Source of the DNA: Branchipolynoe longqiensis | Taxonomy: Eukaryota; Annelida; Polychaeta; Phyllodocida; Polynoidae | Assembly: GCA_030323885.1 (NCBI GenBank) | Contig: CM059198.1 | Coordinates: forward strand, 8,640,086-8,704,085 | Reading direction: 5' to 3' | Length of the DNA stretch: 64,000 bases | In this document: positions 53,105-62,567 of the stretch, piece by piece | Layout: every line of letters begins with the position of its first letter | Numbering within the stretch: position 1 is the stretch's first letter | The notes under the pieces: generated by a model | The model's database searches: none | What the model was told of the DNA's origin: nothing | What the model saw: the letters and a program-made list of their open reading frames with translations, nothing else | Position numbers and translations under genes: made by a program

Positions 53105-54005
53105 CAGGCCAGTAATGAGTGCACAGGCTTCCCATGCGGAAGGTCATGAGTTCAAAACCCAGTGAAGTCAAACAAATGACTTACAAAATTGATACTTGTC
53201 ACTACCTAGCCAGGCACTCGGCTTTACTAGGATAGGGCAATGGCTGGATAGCGCAGTATCAGGATAATGTGACTGAGTGGGAAATTGGGTCATGGTGCCA
53301 GCGTCCTGGTGTTCCGGCTCTGTAAAGTCGCCATAAAGGCCCGGTCACATACACGTTAGTCGAGGTAGTTGAACGTTGTGGAGGCTAACGTAGTTGAACG
53401 TAGTTGAACATAGTTGAACGTAGTTGAATGTAGTTGAATGTATCGGCATCCATACTTCTCCGCCATGCTAACTTGGTAATAATGTGGGTGGGCCATGAGT
53501 TCCGATTTAATCTTTGGACATGTTCAAAAGAGCACTACGTTAGAGGCTGAATTTGTATCCGTGATGATAACGTACTCTAGCCTAATCTAGCACTCTCTAG
53601 CATACTCTAGCCTGCTCTAGTGTACTCTAGCATACTTGGATGAAGCCCTGGTCACATAGCCGTTAGTGGATGTAGGTGAATGTAGTGGAGGCTAACGTAG
53701 TTGAACATAGTTGAACATAGTTGAACATACCGGAATCTGTACCATAATGTATTTATCTGTACCACAATGTATTTATTCATACTCTAACATATTTATCTGT
53801 ACCAAAACCTGCCGTAGCTTAACATATTTCAATGTAGCTTAACATACTTACACTACGTTTGACCCATGTTAACCTTCACTACGTTCACCTACGTTCAACT
53901 ACGTCCACTAACGTGTATGTGACTGGGGCATGAGAGTGCACTCACACAAGTCAGGATCCACCCTGATATGACCTTAGATGATGCCAGAACATAAAACCCC
54001 AACGA
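53105..54005 (+). repeat. SINE-A copy interrupted by family VII MITE
   Basis: SINE-A runs 53105-53336 (to GTAAAGTCGCCATAA) and resumes at 53931 (TGAGAGTGCACTCACACAAG ... GATGATGCCAGAACATAAAA). The intact SINE-A sequence CGCCATGAGTGC shows that the MITE inserted at TGA. Confidence 0.82.
53337..53930 (+). mobile_element. MITE family VII, complete copy
   Basis: AGGCCCGGTCACATACACGT and ACGTGTATGTGACTGGGGCA are the inverted ends; TAA/TGA flank. Words GTTGAACATA, TAGTTGAACG, and CTAGC(A/C)T. TTTGGACATGTTCAAAAG at 53512-53530, ~183 bp from the left end. An internal second end-like GCCCTGGTCACATAGCCGTT at 53643 suggests a fused or duplicated structure. Confidence 0.82.
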
Positions 54006-54059
54006 ACAAAATCCTCGGCGGGGATCTCAGGACGTGTATATATTAGTCAGTACTGTAAG

Positions 54060-54625
54060 GTACTGACAGCTGTTTGGAGGGGGGTGTCGGGAGGGGGGGG
54101 GGGGGGGCGTTGGGGGGGGGGGGGCGGGGGGAGGGGGGGGGGGGGGATTATACAGGAGGTTATTGTCTGCATTCTATTAATTGTTGCATGATGACGAGTC
54201 TGTCGTATCCAGTACATACTGGTGGCAACAGGTCATAGGAGTGGGCGGGGGGGGGGGGGGGGGGGGGGGGGTGAGAGGGTCGATGCAGGGGGAGGCGGAG
54301 TCAAAGGGAAGATCGAGCAGGTGGGAGAGGAGGGGGGGGGGGAGGGGGATGGGGAGGAGGGGGGGAGGAGGGGGGGAGTGGAGAGCACGAAGTTAGGGGA
54401 CCATGGGGCAGGGGGGAAGAGGGGAGAGGGGGGCAGGATGGGGGGAAAGAGGGGAGAGGAAGGTGGGGTAGGATGGGTGGGGGGGGAGGGGATAGCAAGA
54501 AGGTGGGGGAGGATGGAGGATGGGGGGGGGGGGAGGGAGGAGGGGGGGGGGAGGAAGGAGGTGTTCAGACGGGAGAGCGATGAGGTGAAGGGGGGGGGGG
54601 GGGGGGGGGGGGGGTCAGAGTGGAG
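54060..54625. repeat. Poly-G and G-rich purine tract
   Basis: Several uninterrupted G runs of 14-21 (54096, 54250, 54594) mixed with GGGGAGGA units. Strong G-quadruplex potential; reads are likely unreliable here, so exact lengths may be assembly artefacts. Confidence 0.9.
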
Positions 54626-54634
54626 AGAGAGGTT

Positions 54635-54965
54635 TGGTTTGGTTGTTGGAGTTGTATGTCCTGGCAACATCTAAGATCATATCATGGGTGCCAACTTGTG
54701 ACAGTGCACACTCATGGTGACTTTATAGTTCTGTCCCACTGGGAAATCAGGCCACCGTCACCATGACCCGATATCCCATTCAGTCACATTATCCTGACAC
54801 GGAGATAACTAGTCCTTGACCTATCGTATTAATGCCGAGCACCAAGCCCGGAAGTGACAAATATAAATTGTATAAGTCATTGGTTTGACTCGACCGGGAA
54901 CCAAACTCCGGACCTTCTGCACGTGATGCCCGCGCTCTACCGATTCGGCCACCACGCCCGGTGGG
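54635..54965 (-). repeat. SINE-A copy, full length
   Basis: Plus reading: TATGTCCTGGCAACATCTAA at the tail, TCCCATTCAGTCACATTATC in the body, and CTACCGATTCGGCCACCACG at the head. Confidence 0.87.
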
Positions 54966-55457
54966 AAAACGAGGAGGTGGGGGATGGGTGGGTGGACTTG
55001 TGGGGGGTCGTGGGTAAGGGTGTGGGGGCGGGGGGGGGGGGGGGCGGCAGTGGCAGTTCTAAACAGACCACTCCCAACTTCAATAGTCTGACAAATCAGA
55101 GTGATGTACTGCGAAATCGGCGTCTGATGTTAGTTAGACATTGAGTGATTGTCGTCTGTTTTTGAGTAAATCTCCCCCGGTTTAAAGTTGCATAGTCCGA
55201 TGGTTTTTGGTTTCTCTCATTTTCTGAGATAAACATATTAGGTTTGTTCATTATAATCTACCTTACTTTAGTTTGAAGTAACTTTTATTTTAAATCACAA
55301 ACTTTTGAGATATTTGAAATGGAAACATACTAAATTAATTTTGGCAAGCTTGCCAAAACTCTATCACCATAGGCTTCTCCAGTAACAGGTTCTATTAATT
55401 GATTCAGTGGTCCCTTCTATGTGCCGGTTAATGCTTAATAAGTGCATCAGTATCTAA

Positions 55458-56536
55458 AGGCCCTGTCACACTACGACGTAACGACGTCAACGTAGGGAGA
55501 ACGTGAAAAACGTCTAACTTCTGGGCGTAGTATGCAAATTTGGGCACAAGTTGAACGTGGATGCAGCGTAGTGGACGAGAGAGTAACGGCGGTAAAGCGT
55601 AGTGATAGCGTCATTCAATGAGAGAGGACAACGTAATTACGCTCACGGAATGTTATGTACGTTATTCCATCCCCAGAACTACGTTGCTTTACGTTACATT
55701 ACGTTACTTACGTCATGAAACTGTGGCAAAACGGTAAACGTACATTGGACGTCCGTTAAGCATCCATTATACCGGCGTTTTCACTACGTGGACTGCACGT
55801 TCCCACCACCTTTAATGTGGGTCAATGTAGTGCAACGTGGTGCAACGTGGTGCAACGTAGTGCAACGTAGTGCAACGTAGTGCAACGTAGTGCAACGTAG
55901 TGCAACGTAGTGCAACGTAGTGCAACGTAGTGCAACGTAGTGCAACGTAGTGCAACGTAGTGCAACGTAGTGCAACGTAGTGCAACGTAGTGCAACGTAG
56001 TGCAACGTAGTGCAACGTAGTGCAACGTAGTGCAACGTAGTGAAACGTAGTGCAACGTAGTGCAACGTAGTGCAACGTAGTGCAACGTAGTGCAACGTAG
56101 TGCAACGTAGTGCAACGTAGTGCAACGTAGTGCAACGTAGTGCAACGTAGTGCAACGTAGTGCAACGTAGTGCAACGTAGTGCAACGTAGTGCAACGTAG
56201 TGCAACGTAGTGCAACGTAGTGCAACGTAGTGCAACGTAGTGCAACGTAGTGACCAACATTTTAATAAGGTCTGTTTAACGTCATTGACGTTCGCCAAAC
56301 GTGTACAGAACGTACGGCGAACGTAAACCCTTACGTTCGAGGTACGTCAAAAGTTTTGAACATGTCCAAAACCTCGACATAACTCGACGTAACACGACAT
56401 AACGTGACGTAGCTCGACGTCAGTCTAAGGTCATTCTGACGTCATCATAACGTAACCCAACGTACGTCAACGTAATGACGAAAAATGACCACATTAGGCT
56501 CACCTTCGCTCGTTACGTCGTGGTGTGACAGGGGTA
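55458..56536 (+). mobile_element. MITE family I, copy 3, with large internal array
   Basis: Ends AGGCCCTGTCACACTACGAC and GTGTGACAGGGGTA, with perfect TAA duplications confirmed by the R1 host (55455-55457, 56537-56539). Interior as in copy 1, with TTTTGAACATGTCCAAAA at 56352-56369. 1079 bp because of the array at 55822-56252. Confidence 0.88.
55822..56252. repeat. 10-bp array TGCAACGTAG, ~43 units
   Basis: Nearly identical units (one TGAAACGTAG at ~56041). Other family I copies have ~10 (22000-22105) or ~4 units at the homologous place. Open frames of YVALRCTTLH type on the minus strand arise from the 10-mer and are artefacts. Confidence 0.95.
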
Positions 56537-56639
56537 TAAGGTAGATACGTATAATCAAATCTAGATAATTGTTTTGGTTTTGAAAATTTGATGTTTTCAT
56601 CGGACTATGCAGCTTTAATGTCGCCCTGTTCTGATGATT

Positions 56640-57030
56640 TGAGATATTTAGTAGTGGTTAATTTAACCCTACTAATGTGCCCCCAGCCTTTGATTTTTGT
56701 TTTTGGGAAACTCAAACATTCCGCATTACCTTGCGTAATATTGTCATATCTGTTGGTAGGAATTTTTGCTTGGGGAGGCGTATATATTCTTGGAACGGAT
56801 GAGTGCCAAAAGCATGAGGCACTAGAGGGGTCTGTGGGTTTGAGAAGGGTGTGTCCCCCCACCCTCCAACACTCCCCAGGATATTTCTTTTAATCTAGAG
56901 GCTCTAAAATGTCATGTCCAGCCATTTAAGTGGGGGGTACATATTGGATTTCTTTTTGGTTAGTTTGGGGGGGGGGGGGGACTTTTCCCCTTGCCCCACC
57001 CCACCCCTGCTAGCTACGACCCTCATATAT
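56640..57030. other. Unassigned DNA
   Basis: Contains a G14 run (~56968) and CCCCTGCTAGCTACGACCC, which resembles one hAT-like end, without a partner. No gene. Confidence 0.35.
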
Positions 57031-57283
57031 GAGACCACCTCAAAAGGTGCTAAGCCATTTGGGACAAAACTTTGTCCATTGTAACGATCAACATACTATC
57101 TGCTTATGCATTTGCTGAGGATAAACTGATTTGTTTTTTACATGGTGTTTCATAAACCCAATAGAATACGTATTGATTTGAAGCAAATGTCCTTGTGTTT
57201 CAGTGTAACCGTTTCTGTGCTGTTTTGTGCCAATCGTTACAATGGACAAAAAAAAAAAAGAGTTATCACCTTTTGAGACAGGC
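57031..57283 (-). mobile_element. R6 MITE-like element, second copy
   Basis: ACCTCAAAAGGTGCTAAGCC and AGTTATCACCTTTTGAGACA are the ends; the interior is the inverse of 9174-9429 (TTGATTTGAAGCAAATGTCC). Confidence 0.75.
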
Positions 57284-57305
57284 GCATATCCCTTCTTCTT
57301 ACTTA

Positions 57306-58038
57306 TGTAGCAGTCTGCGCTGACATCTCAGCCAAGGAGCCACATAGCCAAGTAGGTGTGGATAGGGTGGTGACATCGGGGAGCCTAGGTGCTCGAATGG
57401 TTAGCACACTGGCCCGGAATTCCGGAGATGTGGATTCAATTCCAGGCACAAAATTTTTCATTTTCATTATCCACACAGCATTGGTTGCTGTGACCTTAAT
57501 CTTGTAAAGCAATGAACCTACCCTGTGTATGTATATGTGGGTGCATTGCCTGTATGTATGTAGTTGTAAGCATTTTGTTGTTGTTGGTACATTAGTTGTT
57601 TAAGCAGGGGAAATTTCAGTCGCAGGCGATTGGTCTTCCTCATTCCACTGCTCCTTGTCCTATCCTAATAATGCCGAGCACCTTACTAGGAAGTGACAAG
57701 TATCAATTTTTAAGTCATTGGTTTGACTCGACCAGGATTCGAACCCACGACCCCACGATCTACCACACGGGAGACAGACGCTCTAACTCATTTGGCCATC
57801 CCGTCTGGGTCGTTTAAATGACCATTTGAAAGACTTACAATTTCAGGGGGATGAGTGTAGAAGTCTGTGCTGATCTCACGGGCAATAAGCCACATAGACA
57901 GGTAGGTGTGGGTAGGGTGGTGACATCGGGGAGCCTAGGTGGTGTAATGATTAGCAGAGTGGCTCGGAATGCAGGAGATGTGGGTTTGACTCCCACTCTA
58001 GGCGCAATATTTCCCATTTTCATCACACCCCCATGACA
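57306..58038 (+). mobile_element. TRIM copy F, diverged, with a SINE-A2 in its core
   Basis: The 5' LTR is 57306-57480 and the 3' LTR is 57856-58038. A PBS-like TGGTTGCTGTGACCTTAATC is at 57482. The core is interrupted at ~57574-57808 by a minus-strand SINE-A2. LTRs differ more from each other than in copies A-E, so it is the oldest. No target duplication is evident. Confidence 0.85.
57574..57808 (-). repeat. SINE-A2 inside TRIM copy F
   Basis: TACATTAGTTGTTTAAGCAG and TTCCTCATTCCACTGCTCCT (tail) then the SINE-A half body and head ending CTCATTTGGCCATCCCGTCT. Confidence 0.87.
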
Positions 58039-58539
58039 TTGATTAAACCATGCAAATATTCGCATCAAAAGTCAGCAAGGCAAAAGACCAACTCTTCGAT
58101 GCTGACATTCTATTCAAACAAAATGAACAAAGTAACGCATGTCCTTGCTAAACCAAATGTTGTCTCGAACAAAATATCGTAAAATGTGACTAATCGACAT
58201 CAGCTTTGACTACAAAGCAGCTGATTTGAATAAGTGTTGTTTGATGTCTGAGAAATTCATTGGAACGCGTATGTTAGTACTAAAACCGATTTCTTTATTT
58301 ACTAATAAAACAGTTGAAGAGTCTTAATTGTGGGCTGCTGTTCCTTCAAGACACATGTGGCCCTGTAGCAGTCAATGATGAAGCTAGAAAAGTGTCGCTG
58401 AGTTGGGTAAGTTGTTCGCTGCACATTGCGGTTTTATTTCCTGGCAACATCTATGAAGACGGGTACCGACTTGTGATAACATGACACTCATGGCAACTTT
58501 ATAATGCTGCCCTGCTGGGAGACCAAGACGGCAGCATGA

Positions 58540-59278
58540 AAATTCTACTGGCCAGCCACTAAATCTTGAAGAGAGTGAGGTAGAGAAAGATTTAGGAGTA
58601 TTTGTAGACAATAGGCTAAGTTTCTCCCAGCACATACAACAAACCATATCCAAAGCTAATAAGATTGTGGGAATGATTCGCAGCACCTTCAAATACTTGG
58701 ATGAAAAGATGCTGATCACATTGTACAAGAGCCAAGTACGGCCAATACTAGGGTATGGAGTCACTATATGGCACCCAACATTGAAGAAGGATATTAAATC
58801 CATTGAAGCTGTTCAGAGAAGGTTAACTAAGCTAGTGCCACATCTGAAGGACCTTAGTTATCCAGACAGACTCAGGAGAATCAAGTTACCAAGCCTCACA
58901 TACAGAAGATTTTGTGGGGACATGATCAACACATGGAAGTTCCTGAATGCTGAGTATAATGTGGATGAGGCCTTGCTATTCAGACGCATACAGGGAAGCA
59001 ATACCAGCGGTCACTCCAAGAAGCTTTTCAAGCCAAGGTACAACAGCTCACTCAGAGGGCCTTCTTTTCACAGCGAGTGATAAACATGTGGAATGAGCTA
59101 CCGGAAGAAGCGGTGGGAGCAGCTACCATGAATCAATTCAAGAATGCGCTGGACAGGGCCTGTGCCAGAGAAACATTCCTGTACGATTTCGATGCTGCAT
59201 ACCATTAGAGCTGAGAGCTATGAGCTTTGTATAGGCTACCACAAGCCTGCATCAAAGAGGATAATAATAATAATAATA
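58540..59278 (+). mobile_element. 5'-truncated CR1/L2-type LINE with (AAT)n end
   Basis: 739 bp with coding end, short 3' UTR and TAATAATAATAATAAT tail. ATGA (58536-58539 and 59279-59282) is a short target duplication in the host SINE. Confidence 0.83.
58544..59208 (+). pseudogene. CR1/L2-type LINE reverse transcriptase C-terminal region
   Basis: The frame from 58544 reads LEESEVEKDLGVFVDNRLSF (the (K)DLGV..D..L.F motif following RT), SKANKIVGMIRSTFKYLDEK, LYKSQVRPILGYGVTIWHP and IEAVQRRLTKLV, all typical of CR1/L2. A frameshift near 59050 moves it to a frame with FFSQRVINMWNELPEEAVGA and a stop at 59206-59208. N-terminal endonuclease and catalytic YADD are absent by truncation. Non-functional. 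Confidence 0.88.
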
Positions 59279-59549
59279 ATGACCCGATTTCCCACTCAGT
59301 CACATTATCCCGATACTGAATTAACCAATCTTTGCCCTATCCTAGTAATGCCAAGCATCAGGCTAGGTAGCAACAAGTATCAATTTTCGGCCAGGATTCA
59401 AATATGCGACCTTCCACACAGGAAGCCGACATTCTTATTGATTCGGTCACTGCGTCTGATACACTGGCAAAGTGACAGCATAGTTTTAAATAGATTACGA
59501 AATAGAATGTGGGCCCTATCTATACTGAATACATATAAATACATATATG

Positions 59550-59880
59550 AATAGTGTTGGTTGTTGGAGTGTTATGCCCTAGCAACATCGAAGGTCATAT
59601 CAGGATAGGTACCGACTTGTGACAGTGCACACTCATGGTGACTTTATAGCACTGCCCCACTGGGATATCAGGCCACTGGCAATATGACCTGAGATCCCAC
59701 TCAGTCACATTATCCTCAGCTAACCACTTCTTGCCTTATCCTATTAATGCCGAGCACCAGGCTATGAAGCGACAAGTATCAATTTTAAAGTCATTGGTTT
59801 GACTCGACCGGGAACGGAACTCCTGACCTTTCACATGCGAGCCCGCATTGTACCGATTAGGCCACCACGCCCAGTCGCAC
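59550..59880 (-). repeat. SINE-A copy, full length
   Basis: ATGCCCTAGCAACATCGAAG at the tail; head complement TACCGATTAGGCCACCACGC. Confidence 0.86.
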
Positions 59881-60004
59881 CTGTATGTACATGTATATGC
59901 ATTGTATAATGAATTATGTGAATATGAATATATGTAACACATCATGCTATTTCTGCCACCACTAGCGCCACTGGAAGTGGACCTCTCTTATGCCACTCAG
60001 TAGA

Positions 60005-60505
60005 AGACCCGGCGTGGTGGCCTAAACGGTAGAGTGGGGGCCTCGCGTGCAGAAGGTCGGAGGTTTGGTTCCCGGTCGAGTCAAACCAATGACTTTAAAA
60101 TTGCATACTTGTCGCTTCCTAGCCTGGCACTCAGCATTAATAGGATAGGGCAAGGACTTGTGAGCTCAGTGTCAGGATAATCTGACTGAGTGGCATAGCA
60201 GGTCATGGTGCCGGTGGCCTGATTTCCCAGTGGGGCAGCACGATAAAGTTCCCATGTGTGTGCACTGTCACAAGTTGGTACCCTAGCCTGGCGCTCAGCA
60301 TTAATAGGATAGGGCAAGGACTGGTTAGCTCAGTGTCAGGATAATCTAACTGAGTGGGATAGCAGGTAATGGTGCCAGTGGCCTGATTTCCCAGTGGGGC
60401 AGCACTATAAAGTTCCCATCAGTGTGCACTGTCACGAGTCGGTACCCATCCTGATATGACCTTTAGATGTTGCCAGGACAGAAAAACTCCAGCAACCAAC
60501 CAACT
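60005..60505 (+). repeat. SINE-A copy with internal body duplication
   Basis: The head GGCGTGGTGGCCTAAACGGT is followed by a body whose segment CTAGCCTGGC...GTTGGTACCC occurs twice (60120-60290 and 60293-60450). One complete tail GATGTTGCCAGGACAGAAAA. Confidence 0.85.
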
Positions 60506-60774
60506 CAGCAGGCGATCATAAAGTGTTATCTTTGCATGACTGGTTGGCACACTAGTAGTACCAGTCTGCGTACAACATGGAGGAACCCTGGAGGTATTCA
60601 TCTGGTCCGTGTAGGTGGTCGTGTGAAGGTTATTGTTGTCCGCTGGTCTGCTTTCTTCTCGGGTGTGTCAAGAAATAATAATCTGTATTTTTATGCTATT
60701 GTTCTTGAGCGTGTCATGGCACGGTAAAACAGGATAATGTAGAGGAATAGGATGAAATGAAAGGGTCATTTTGT
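60506..60774. other. Unassigned DNA
   Basis: A plus-strand open frame (to 60727) contains NPGGIHLVRVGGRVKVIVVR but no recognised domain and overlaps the SINE tail. Not annotated as a gene. Confidence 0.3.
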
Positions 60775-61110
60775 GTTGCATAAATTTGGGTCAAATTGCA
60801 TTAAATTGGGTCAAATTGAATTAAATTGGGTCAAATTGAATTAAATTAGGTCAAATTGAATTAATGTTGGGCAAATTGGGTCAAATTTAATTTATTTGGG
60901 TCACATCGCATAAATATGGGTCAAATCGCGTAAATGTAGTCCAGATTGTGTATATTTGGGTCAAATTGTGTAAATTTGGGTCAAATTGCATAAATGTGGA
61001 TCAAATTGCATAAAGTTGGGTCAAATTGAATAAATTTGGGTCAAATTGCATACATATGGTTCAAATTGCGCAAATCTGGTTCAAATTGCATAACTTTGAT
61101 CAATTTTGTA
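60775..61110. repeat. ~20-bp minisatellite GGGTCAAATTG
   Basis: Units of GGGTCAAATTGAATTAAATT grade into GGGTCAAATTGCATAAATTT. About 16 units. Confidence 0.9.
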
Positions 61111-61304
61111 AATCGTAGTTGAGATAACACATTTTTGAAATTCATGCTATCCCACTATTCTCAATAATCGCTTCGGCGAACATTTTGCGAATCTGATATT
61201 AAGTGTCGGGCACATGCACTGAATGGACGGTCCTGACCAGATTCACCACAAACACTTAATTAGCTGAATATAATAATATTGCATTATCTTGAAATTGTTG
61301 ATTA

Positions 61305-61931
61305 TACCCCTGTCACACTACGACGTAACGAGCCAACATGAGCCTAACGTGGTCATTTTTCGTCATTACATTGGGTTACGTCATGATGACGTCAGAATGA
61401 TGTTAGAATGACGTCGAGCTACGTCACATTACATCGTGTTACGTCGACTTACGTCAAGGTGTTGGACATGTTCAAAACTTTAGACGTAGCTCGAACGTAA
61501 GGGTTTACGTTCGCCATACGTTCTGTTCACGTTCAGTGAACGTCAATGACGTTAAACGGACATTATTCCAACGCTGCTCACTACGTTCAACTACATTCCA
61601 CTACATTGACCCACATTAAACCGAGTGCAAATGCCTACGAGGCTTAATGGAGAATGTGCATTCAACGTACGTTCAATGTCTCATGACATAGCTAACGTCA
61701 TGTAACGTTCTTCTGGCGATGGAATAATGTTCATTACGTTCCGTGAGCGTAGTGACGTTGTCCTCTCTCGTTGAATGACGGTATCACTATGCTTTACCGA
61801 CTTTATGCTCTCGTCCACTACACTGCATCCACGTTCAACTTGTGCCCAAATTTGCATACTACGCCGGGAAGTTCAACGTTCTTCATGTTCTCCCTACGCT
61901 GACGTCATTACGTCGTAGTGTGACAGGGCCA
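61305..61931 (-). mobile_element. MITE family I, copy 4
   Basis: TACCCCTGTCACACTACGAC and GTGTGACAGGGCCA with perfect TTA duplications (61302-61304, 61932-61934). Very similar to 31920-32596. TTGGACATGTTCAAAACTTT at 61462. Confidence 0.87.
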
Positions 61932-62069
61932 TTAGAACGTGTAAAAGGCCGAAATTAAGCATGGCTCGAAAACCAGTGCCTATGTGCTGAAGAAAGATTG
62001 TATTCAGATGAAAGAAAAATGGTTGACCAAAATGAACATAAAAAACTAAGTCGTCCAGATTAACTGTGG

Positions 62070-62088
62070 TTGACTATATATATATATA

Positions 62089-62177
<89 letters not shown>
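62070..62177. repeat. (TA)n tract
   Basis: Over 100 bp of alternating TA with rare TGTA steps. Confidence 0.95.
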
Positions 62178-62180
<3 letters not shown>

Positions 62181-62289
62181 GAAATACTCCAAAAAGGCTG
62201 CAGGACAAATAATCATCAACCAACTACTGCAGCCATTGTAGTCACCTGTTACTAGTAAATATTCCTAATCATCTGTAAGCTCAAATTAA

Positions 62290-62567
62290 TTTGTTAAAGC
62301 TGCATAATCCGATGGTTTTGAGTTTCTATCATTTTCTGAGATAAATACATTAGGTTGATCGTTATAACCTATCTTATGTTACTTTGAACAAATAGAAGTA
62401 ACGTTGCTTTTTTTTGTACATTAGTTGATTAAGCAGGGGAAATTTCAATCGCGGAGAATTGGTCTTCATCATTCAACTGCTCCTTGCTCCATCCTAATAA
62501 TGCCGAGTGCCTGGCTAGGAAGCGACAAGTATCAATTTTTAAGTCATTGCTTGGACTCGACCAGGTA
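62290..62567. repeat. R1 fragment (+) then SINE-A2 (-)
   Basis: 62294-62400: TTAAAGCTGCATAATCCGAT, AGATAAATACATTAGG. 62405-62567: TACATTAGTTGATTAAGCAG, ATTCAACTGCTCCTTGCTCC, head missing; it runs into R2. Confidence 0.75.

Larger units (their letters stand above)
55183..56622 (+). repeat. R1 element interrupted by a family I MITE
   Basis: R1 starts TTTAAAGTTGCATAGTCCGA, is cut at CAGTATC|TAA (55457), resumes TAAGGTAGATACGTATAATC at 56537, and ends TCGGACTATGCAGCTTTAA. Confidence 0.82.
58420..59465 (-). repeat. SINE-A copy split by a CR1/L2 LINE
   Basis: SINE-A (minus) runs 58420-58539 (GGCAACATCTATGAAGACGG to GGCAGCATGA) and 59279-59465 (ATGACCCGATTTCCCACTCA to GATTCGGTCACTGCGTC). ATGA borders both LINE junctions. 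Confidence 0.83.

Noticed and set aside
55784..56298. Three minus-strand frames of YVALRCTTLH repeats
   Set aside because: They come from a 10-mer array inside a MITE; all three frames are open because 30 bp without stops repeats.
4644..58038. TRIM copies as dimeric tRNA SINEs
   Set aside because: Constant two-copy structure, TG...CA ends, PBS and PPT in the right places, and 4 bp duplications fit an LTR element better.
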